NCBI RefSeq assembly: GCF_019402665.1
Contig: NZ_VSST01000090.1
Location: 1 to 39,061, forward strand
Direction: 5' to 3'
Length of the DNA: 39,061 bases
DNA from: Bradyrhizobium canariense
GTDB taxonomy: Bacteria > Pseudomonadota > Alphaproteobacteria > Rhizobiales > Xanthobacteraceae
Shown here in pieces: positions 33,855-39,061 of the stretch; the first letter of the stretch is position 1, and the number at the start of each line of letters is the position of its first letter. A model generated the notes under the pieces. That model had not been told where the DNA came from and searched no databases. It saw nothing but the letters and a program-made list of their open reading frames with translations. Position numbers and translations under genes: made by a program.

Positions 33855-34838
33855 CTATTCGACCTTGCCGATCTTCTTCACCGCCGCAATCAGCCGCGCG
33901 CTGTCGACCGCCACGAACTCGGCAAACGCCGGCGCGTCCTGATAGGCAACGAGACTGCCCGACGTTTCGAAGGCCTTGAGCACGTCGGGGCTCGTCATCA
34001 CCTGCGCCATTGCCTCGCGCAGGCGAGTCGCGATCGGGGCAGGAAGAGCATTCTGGGCAAAGAGTCCGGCCCAGATGTACATCTCGACGTCCTTGTAGCC
34101 GAGCTCCTGGAAGGTCGGCACATCGGGGAAGCTTGCGATGCGCTTGGCGCCGCAATTGCCGAGCACGCGCAGCTTGCCGTCCTCCACTTGCGGCTTCAGC
34201 GTTCCCGGTGCGGCGGCGATCGCCTGCACGGTGCCGCCGAGCAGCGCGGTGAGAGCCGGTCCGGCGCCGCGAAACGGCACATGGAGCAGCTTGATGTCGG
34301 CGCTGCTCGCAAACATCTCCATCGCCACATGCAACGTGCCGTAAGGCCCCGACGAGCCATAGGTGATCTGGCCGGGACGCTTCCTGGCATCCTCGACGAA
34401 ATCCTGCGCGGTCTTCCACGGCGCCGAGGCCGGTACCGCGAGCAGCGTGGGATCGGCCAGCACCCGCGCGATCGGCATGAACTGCGAGAGCTCGTAGGCG
34501 ACCGGACGGTCGAACAGCCGGTCGGCCTCGGGCAGCACCGCGAGCGAGGACAGCGTCATCAGCAGCGTGTAGCCGTCAGGCTCGGCGCGCGCCGCCGCGG
34601 CGTTGCCAACGGATCCACCGCCACCGCCGGCGCGGTTGTCGACGATGACCGCTTTGCCGAGGATTCGCTCCAGCGCCTGTGCGACGGGGCGCGCCGCGAG
34701 ATCCGCCTGGCCGCCGGCTGGAAACGGCACGATCATGGTGACGTTGCGAGTGGGATAGGCTTGCGCGAAAGCCGCGCTCGACAACGCAGGCAACAACGGC
34801 AATGCGGCAGCGGCGCGCAGGACATCGCGTCGATCCAT
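33855..34838 (-). CDS. Bug/TctC-type solute-binding protein
   Basis: This 327-residue periplasmic binding protein belongs to the tripartite tricarboxylate transporter receptor family. The leader MDRRDVLRAAAALPLLPALSS carries a twin Arg and looks Tat-like. The Bug family signatures are IVPFPAGGQADLAARPVAQ, VDNRAGGGGGSVGNAAAARAEPDGYTLL and YGSSGPYGTLH. No TctA or TctB membrane gene is present, as is common for orphan Bug proteins. The ligand is probably a carboxylate but is not predictable. Confidence 0.92.
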   Translation of the reverse strand: MDRRDVLRAAAALPLLPALSSAAFAQAYPTRNVTMIVPFPAGGQADLAARPVAQALERILGKAVIVDNRAGGGGGSVGNAAAARAEPDGYTLLMTLSSLAVLPEADRLFDRPVAYELSQFMPIARVLADPTLLAVPASAPWKTAQDFVEDARKRPGQITYGSSGPYGTLHVAMEMFASSADIKLLHVPFRGAGPALTALLGGTVQAIAAAPGTLKPQVEDGKLRVLGNCGAKRIASFPDVPTFQELGYKDVEMYIWAGLFAQNALPAPIATRLREAMAQVMTSPDVLKAFETSGSLVAYQDAPAFAEFVAVDSARLIAAVKKIGKVE

Positions 34839-34990
34839 GGCAGACTTCCCCCCTGTTTTTTTGTGTCGCCAGCCTAGCGTGACCCTCCGCAAGAACAAGC
34901 CGCGCGGCGGGATTAACGAAGCATTATCCATGTTCCGCCCGGTCAGGAACGTCCCCTGGACCCTCCCGTTGCCTCCCAGGGAGTGGAGCG

Positions 34991-35248
34991 ATGAATAGAC
35001 TTCAGACCATTGACGTGGCGCTGGACGAGATGCTGGTGAATCTCGCCGCTATCGTGTTGCGGCTTTCAAAGCCTGACGTGACACGAACGCCGGAAGCGCA
35101 ACGCGCATTGGCGCAATCCGTGCATCAATACGCGGTGTGTGCGGCACGCTCGAGCGATCCGCGCGTGCACGAATTGAAGACACAGCTGGAGGGGACGTTG
35201 CGGCCGGCCTTGCGCGTGGTCGCGATCGACGGCGTGAAGGTATCGTAG
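34991..35248 (+). CDS. Small protein of unknown function
   Basis: This 85-residue, mostly helical protein with one cysteine (YAVCAARSSD) and no export signal is preceded by GGGAGTGGAGC. I recognise no family. The frame ends just before the first REP palindrome, and its composition matches real genes nearby. It could be a rapidly evolving regulator or a simple conserved hypothetical. Confidence 0.55.
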   Translation: MNRLQTIDVALDEMLVNLAAIVLRLSKPDVTRTPEAQRALAQSVHQYAVCAARSSDPRVHELKTQLEGTLRPALRVVAIDGVKVS

Positions 35249-35254
35249 TCGAAG

Positions 35255-35352
35255 ATTGGTGGGCACGCTTCGCTTTGCCCACCCTACGATAGCTGTGCGG
35301 CGAGGTGCCGTAGGGTGGGCAAAGGCGCGCTCTTCGCGCGCCGTGCCCACCA
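35255..35352. repeat. Head-to-head pair of GTAG-headed REP palindromes
   Basis: The first REP (35255-35288, read on the minus strand) and second REP (35309-35352, + strand) each open with CGTAGGGTGGGC and close with GCCCACC. The arms GGTGGGC/GCCCACC form the stem. The heads face each other across 20 bases. The second has an inner GGCGCGC/GCGCGCC hairpin. The pair abuts the 3' end of the RAYT pseudogene, whose stop starts at 35353 on the minus strand. Confidence 0.88.
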
Positions 35353-35874
35353 TCATTCGCCGAATTGCCCGGCAACGTCCCGCATATCCCCTCCCCAATC
35401 CACGGGAAGGGTGCCTTGATCAACATAGCGGTGGAAGCTGCTGAACGACCAATCGCGCACACGCGTGACGAGGCCATGCTTCACGGGATTGAAGTGTATG
35501 TAATCAACGTGCCGCTCCAAGTCAGCATCGTCGCGAATTGAGTGCTCCCAGAAGCGGCGCTGCCAGATGCCCTTCTCGCGCTTCCTCGACTTACTGATTG
35601 AACGCTCGCCGGCCTCCAGCCGCCGCGAAAACCCACCCTTGATCAGATTCCATCGCGACGAAAAGTCGGCGTCATCCTAAGGCAACGCCCAGATCGCATG
35701 GAGGTGGTCAGGCAAGATACAAATCGCGACGGTCTCGAACGGCCGGCGTTGCACGACCGTTCGGTAAATCTGGCGTAGGCGATCAACCTGGTCGACGAGT
35801 AGCGTACTTGACCGATCAGCTAGCACGACGGTGAAGAAGAACATGTTGCCTTGCGCTCGGCGGTACTGAGGCAC
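35353..35874 (-). pseudogene. REP-associated tyrosine transposase (RAYT), nonsense-interrupted
   Basis: The frame encodes 173 codons from GTG (35874) to TGA (35353-35355). RAYTs are Y1/HUH single-strand nucleases that cut and join REP sequences. The HUH motif is PDHLHAIW (His57, His59), and the catalytic Tyr125 lies in DYIHFNPVKHGLV. Codon 66 (35677-35679) is TAG, immediately after WALP. The reading frame resumes with DDADFSSRWNLIKGG and stays open to the natural end, so a single base change broke it. Everything else appears intact, indicating recent decay or a sequencing error. It is flanked by REPs on both sides. Confidence 0.9.
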
Positions 35875-35892
35875 TTGCGATTCCTCGCGTGA

Positions 35893-35926
35893 ATTGGTGG
35901 GCACGCTTCGCTTTACCCACCCTACG
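35893..35926. repeat. GTAG-headed REP on the other side of the RAYT
   Basis: On the minus strand this reads as a REP with a CGTAGGGTGGG head and GCCCACC tail. It matches the copy at 35255-35288 at 33 of 34 positions, the change turning one stem G:C pair into a wobble pair. It lies 18 bases ahead of the RAYT start, giving the REP-RAYT-REP order of a REPtron. Confidence 0.88.
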
Positions 35927-35930
35927 GCAC

Positions 35931-36866
35931 CTACGCTGTTCGCTCGCTCTTCTTCACCCGCCGTTTGCACGTACCCGGCAGTTTCGCTGCGAGAAAATCG
36001 CCGAGCGCCTCGACGCGTGCGGGGCGCGGGCCGCCGGGTGGCGTCACCAGATGCACGGCGCCTTCGACCTGCTTCCAGTCCTTCAGGATCACTTCGACCT
36101 CGCCGGAGGAGATGGCGTCGCCGACGATGAATTCTGGAAGGTCGGCGATGCCGAGGCCGGCGATCAGCGCCGGCATCACCGCGTCGCCGTTGTTGGCACG
36201 GAGCTGTCCGCCCGGACGCACGCTGGCCTGCTCGCCGGCCGCATTGGTGTAGTGCCAGACGTTCGGCGTCGAGAGATAGGCGTAGCTGAAGCATTTGTGC
36301 GCGGCCAGATGCATCGGATGCGTCGGTCGTCCCTCGCGCTTCAGATAGGACGGCGCGGCCACAGTGAAACGCGGCATGGTGAAGAGGCGCCGCGCGATCA
36401 ACGAGGAATCCGGCAGCCGCGCGATCCGCACAGCCATGTCAAAGCCCTCGCCGATCAAATCGATGGTCGCATCGCTCAGATGCAGGTCTACCGAGACTTC
36501 GGGATAGGTTTCGAAGAACTCCGGCAGCAGCGGCGCCACCGCCTTGATCCCGAATGTCATGGGCACGGCGAGCCGCACCAGGCCCCGCGGCGCGACCGAC
36601 TGCGCCAGCGCCTCGTTCTCCGCGGCTTCGCCATCGGACAGCAGGCGCGTCGCACGCTCGGCGAGCTTATGGCCAGCATCGGTCAGCGCGAGCCGGCGTG
36701 AGGTGCGGTTGAACAGCCGGGCGCCGAGCCGCTCTTCGAGGCGCGTGACCGCTTTGGACACCGTCGCCTTGGACATCGCGAGCTCGCTCGCGGCCCCCGC
36801 AAACGACCGTAATTCCACAACTTTTGCGAAAATCGCGAGTGCCTCGAAATCGGGAAGTTTGGCCAT
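35931..36866 (-). CDS. LysR-family transcriptional regulator
   Basis: This 311-residue LTTR has the N-terminal winged HTH (about 4-63: FAKVVELRSFAGAASELAMSKATVSKAVTRLEERLG) and the periplasmic-binding-like effector domain (about 92-295). It resembles the CrgA/YafC-type subgroup. The ATG at 36866 is preferred over 36908, which would extend into the operator-like region. It is divergent from the SDR gene; that SDR-pirin-WrbA run is the likely target. The effector is unknown but could be a quinone or other electrophile. Confidence 0.92.
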   Translation of the reverse strand: MAKLPDFEALAIFAKVVELRSFAGAASELAMSKATVSKAVTRLEERLGARLFNRTSRRLALTDAGHKLAERATRLLSDGEAAENEALAQSVAPRGLVRLAVPMTFGIKAVAPLLPEFFETYPEVSVDLHLSDATIDLIGEGFDMAVRIARLPDSSLIARRLFTMPRFTVAAPSYLKREGRPTHPMHLAAHKCFSYAYLSTPNVWHYTNAAGEQASVRPGGQLRANNGDAVMPALIAGLGIADLPEFIVGDAISSGEVEVILKDWKQVEGAVHLVTPPGGPRPARVEALGDFLAAKLPGTCKRRVKKSERTA

Positions 36867-36887
36867 GGCGGGTCCGATCGGGATGTT

Positions 36888-36915
36888 TTTGGAAACAATA
36901 CGTTTCAACAGTTTC
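36888..36915. promoter_or_regulatory. Putative LysR operator between LysR and SDR genes
   Basis: GAAAC-N5-GTTTC at 36892-36896 and 36902-36906 forms a dyad inside TTGGAAAC...GTTTCAA, with a third GTTTC at 36911-36915. The dyad contains a T-N11-A LysR box and lies between the divergent genes. TATATA at 36921-36926 may be the -10 of the SDR gene. The regulator's identity as binder is inferred from position. Confidence 0.55.
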
Positions 36916-36980
36916 TATTTATATACCACAGGCGGAGGCTTATCCAAGGGTCATCAGACATTCAGGACTGGAGAAATCCA

Positions 36981-37733
36981 ATGACCAAGAAGCTCTCAGG
37001 CAAGGTTGCCCTCGTCACCGGCGGCTCGCGCGGTATCGGCGCGGCCTCTGCCCGCGCACTCGCCGATGAAGGTGCTGATGTCGCCATCAGCTACGTTGCC
37101 TCTCCCGAAAAGGCGGAAGCGGTCGTCACCGAGTTGAAGGCCCGGGGCGTCAAGGCCCGCGCCTTCAAGGCCGACCAGGCCTCGGCCAAGGACGTGACGC
37201 AGCTCGTCAAGGCCGTCGCGAAGGAGTTCGGCCATCTCGACATCCTCGTCAACAATGCCGGCGTCGCGAGCGGCGGCGCGATCGACGATGCCAATGCCGA
37301 CACCGAAGCGCTCGCCCGCCAGGACGCGGTCAACGTGCATGGCGTGATCGCGGCGATCCGCGCCGCTTCGCAATTGATGGTCGAGGGCGGCCGCATCGTC
37401 ACCGTCGGTTCGATGCTTGCCGACCGCGCCTCGTTCCCGGGCCTTGCCGACTACGTCGCCACCAAGGCGGCCGTGGTCGGTTACACCAAGGGCGCAGCCC
37501 GCGACCTCGGCCCGCGCGGCATCACCGTGAACGTGGTGCAGCCCGGCTCGATCGACACCGACATGAATCCGAAGGACGGCGGCGAGTTCGCCGAGACCCA
37601 GCGCAAGCAGCACGCGCTGCAGCGCTTCGGCCGTCCCGAGGAAGTCGCCGCCGGAATCGTCTTCCTCGCAAGCCCGGAAGCCTCCTTCGTCACCGGCGCG
37701 GTGCTCAACGTCGACGGCGGTTTCGGCGCCTGA
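36981..37733 (+). CDS. Short-chain dehydrogenase/reductase
   Basis: This 250-residue classical SDR has the cofactor motif TGGSRGIGAA (13-22), the NNAG motif at 91-94 and the catalytic Ser144, Tyr158 and Lys162 (YVATK). FGRPEEVAAG and VLNVDGGFGA complete the family pattern. TGGSRGIG with Asp-free beta-2 suggests NADP preference, loosely. ACTGGAGAAATCC provides the ribosome-binding site. It is the first gene of a + strand set with pirin and WrbA-like genes, all probably under the divergent LysR. Substrate unknown. Confidence 0.93.
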   Translation: MTKKLSGKVALVTGGSRGIGAASARALADEGADVAISYVASPEKAEAVVTELKARGVKARAFKADQASAKDVTQLVKAVAKEFGHLDILVNNAGVASGGAIDDANADTEALARQDAVNVHGVIAAIRAASQLMVEGGRIVTVGSMLADRASFPGLADYVATKAAVVGYTKGAARDLGPRGITVNVVQPGSIDTDMNPKDGGEFAETQRKQHALQRFGRPEEVAAGIVFLASPEASFVTGAVLNVDGGFGA

Positions 37734-37769
37734 TCAAGGCGCCACCCGCCAAAACAAGGAATTACGCAG

Positions 37770-38468
37770 ATGATCGAACTCAGACCTTTCGCAAAGCTCG
37801 GCGGCGCCGATCACGGTTGGCTCAACGCCAAGCATCATTTCTCCTTCGCAAGCCATTATGACCCCGACAACATGGGTCACGGCGCCTTGCGGGTGTGGAA
37901 CGACGACGAGATCGCGCCGAACACCGGCTTTCCAGCCCATCCCCACGCCAACATGGAAATCATCACCTATGTGCGCGAGGGCGCGATCACCCATCAGGAC
38001 AGCCTCGGCAACGAGGGACGCACCGAAGCGGGAGACGTGCAAGTGATGAGCGCCGGCAGCGGCATCCGCCACTCCGAGTACAATCTGGAGCCGAGCAAGA
38101 CCCGGATCTTCCAGATCTGGATCGAGCCGACCGCGCGTGGCGGACAGCCGACCTGGGGCTCGAAGCCGTTTCCGAAAGGAGACCGCTCCGGCAAGCTCGT
38201 CACCATCGCGAGCGGCTTCGAGCAAGACACGGACGCGCTGCCGATCCGCGCCGATGCGCGGGTGCTCGCCACCACGCTGAAGGCAGGCGAGAGCGCGGAG
38301 TACGTGCCGCACAAGTCGCGGCACCTCTATCTCGTGCCCGCGGCGGGGTCGGTCGAGATCAACGGCGTGCGCGTCAACGCCCGCGACGGCGCCGCGATCC
38401 GCGACGAAGACAGTCTGAAGATCACGGCATTGGAAGATTCCGAGATCGTGCTCGTCGACGCGGCTTAG
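37770..38468 (+). CDS. Pirin-family protein (YhaK-like)
   Basis: This 232-residue bicupin has a metal site with His57, His59, His101 and Glu103 at the positions known for pirins (PAHPHANME, IRHSEYN). Some pirins act as quercetin 2,3-dioxygenase or as redox sensors. The GDVQVMSAGSG stretch and the C-terminal half fit the YhaK/YhhW group. It lies 36 bases after the SDR gene, so is probably co-transcribed. A dispersed hairpin follows before the next gene. Confidence 0.93.
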   Translation: MIELRPFAKLGGADHGWLNAKHHFSFASHYDPDNMGHGALRVWNDDEIAPNTGFPAHPHANMEIITYVREGAITHQDSLGNEGRTEAGDVQVMSAGSGIRHSEYNLEPSKTRIFQIWIEPTARGGQPTWGSKPFPKGDRSGKLVTIASGFEQDTDALPIRADARVLATTLKAGESAEYVPHKSRHLYLVPAAGSVEINGVRVNARDGAAIRDEDSLKITALEDSEIVLVDAA

Positions 38469-38477
38469 AAACGCATT

Positions 38478-38505
38478 CGTCATGCCGGCTTGTCCCGGCA
38501 TGACG
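38478..38505. repeat. Short dispersed hairpin between pirin and WrbA genes
   Basis: A perfect 11-bp stem (CGTCATGCCGG at 38478-38488 with its complement at 38495-38505) closes a six-base loop. The unit GTCATGCCGG...CCGGCATGAC recurs often between genes of this group of bacteria, from memory. No T tract follows, so downstream reading into the WrbA-like gene is still possible. Confidence 0.75.
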
Positions 38506-38548
38506 CTCCCGACACCCACCATCAAATCTGCATCCAACGGAGATCATC

Positions 38549-39061
38549 ATGACCAAAGTTCTCGTCCTTTATTATTCCGCCTATGGCCACATCGAAGCGA
38601 TGGCCAATGCCGTCGCCGAGGGCGCGCGCGAAGCCGGCGCCACCGTCGACATCAAGCGCGTGCCCGAGCTGGTGCCGGCCGAGGTCGCGAAAGCCTCCTA
38701 TTACAAGGTCGACCAGACCGCCCCGATCGCCAAAATCGAGGACCTCGCCAATTACGATGCGATCATCGTCGGCACCGGCACCCGCTTCGGCCGCATGGCC
38801 TCGCAGATGGCGAACTTCCTCGACCAGGCCGGTGGTCTCTGGGCCAAGGGCGCGCTGCACGGCAAGGTCGGCGGCGCCTTCACGGCGACCGCGACCCAGC
38901 ATGGCGGCCAGGAGACGACGCTGTTCTCGATCATCACCAACCTCTTGCATTTCGGCATGGTCGTGGTCGGCCTGAACTACGGCTTTGCCGGCCAGATGAA
39001 GCTCGACGAGGTCACCGGCGGCGCGCCCTATGGCGCCACCACGATCACCGGCGGCGACGGC
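38549..39061 (+). CDS. wrbA: WrbA-like NAD(P)H:quinone oxidoreductase, 3' truncated by window
   Basis: The window ends in this gene after 171 codons. Members (type IV NQO) are FMN flavodoxin-fold tetramers that reduce quinones by two electrons. Visible features: the flavodoxin start VLYYSAYGHIEAMA (FMN phosphate loop), GTGTRFGRMASQMANFLDQAGG and TATQHGGQETTLFSI. About 25-30 residues are missing on the right. The ATG at 38549 follows GGAG six bases upstream. It closes the LysR/SDR/pirin/WrbA group. The open frame has no stop in the window. Confidence 0.93.
   Translation, partial: MTKVLVLYYSAYGHIEAMANAVAEGAREAGATVDIKRVPELVPAEVAKASYYKVDQTAPIAKIEDLANYDAIIVGTGTRFGRMASQMANFLDQAGGLWAKGALHGKVGGAFTATATQHGGQETTLFSIITNLLHFGMVVVGLNYGFAGQMKLDEVTGGAPYGATTITGGDG

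Noticed and set aside
35353..35874. RAYT frame considered as two genes or a programmed readthrough
   Set aside because: The second half has no start signal and the catalytic Tyr is separated from the HUH half by the stop; a nonsense mutation is simplest.

Overview
This looks like chromosomal DNA of a high-GC alphaproteobacterium, most likely Bradyrhizobium or a close relative in the Nitrobacteraceae. That is inferred from the overall gene set, the CIRCE-controlled groESL operon, the alphaproteobacterial GlcDEF, RpmJ and CheZ types, and several families of intergenic palindromes typical of such genomes. I found no tRNA, rRNA, CRISPR array, prophage or complete insertion sequence. The window is ordinary core/accessory chromosome rather than an obvious island, and no single large novel system stands out. 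The most interesting parts are small-scale.

Layout. (1) 347-5678: a DUF6101-like protein converges on ubiA, which follows a secreted protein; rsmE, hisZ and hisG then run on the + strand. (2) 5791-9541: a polyprenol-type GT2 glycosyltransferase overlaps an HpnK/NaxD-like deacetylase, followed by a DUF2076 protein and, convergently, an L,D-transpeptidase. (3) 9856-15685: an orphan CheZ, a lipoprotein, CIRCE-groES-groEL, and two secreted proteins. (4) 15824-20812: lactate permease, a BacA/SbmA-like ABC protein and a TorF-type porin. (5) 21241-26483: a histone-H1-like basic protein and the glycolate oxidase operon glcDEF (minus strand), divergent from a class I cytochrome c. (6) 26502-30447: alpha/beta hydrolase, two small proteins, a TPR protein, rpmJ and an amidohydrolase with a palindrome over its promoter. 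(7) 30627-34838: divergent MerR regulator/oxidoreductase, haloacid dehalogenase, YbaK-like deacylase, a Cys-rich secreted protein and a Bug-type binding protein. (8) 35249-35930: a REP-associated tyrosine transposase (RAYT) broken by a single in-frame TAG and bracketed by GTAG-headed REP palindromes. (9) 35931-39061: a LysR regulator divergent from SDR, pirin and WrbA-like quinone reductase genes; the last runs off the window.

Functional links. HisZ and HisG form the first step of histidine synthesis. GlcD, GlcE and GlcF form membrane-associated glycolate oxidase. GroES and GroEL are co-controlled through the CIRCE repressor site. The GT2/deacetylase pair probably makes and trims a lipid-linked amino sugar. 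The SDR/pirin/WrbA set resembles an electrophile or quinone response group under its divergent LysR protein. Start codons were chosen from ribosome-binding sites, overlaps and signal peptides. All functions are read from sequence motifs and recalled family knowledge, with no database search.
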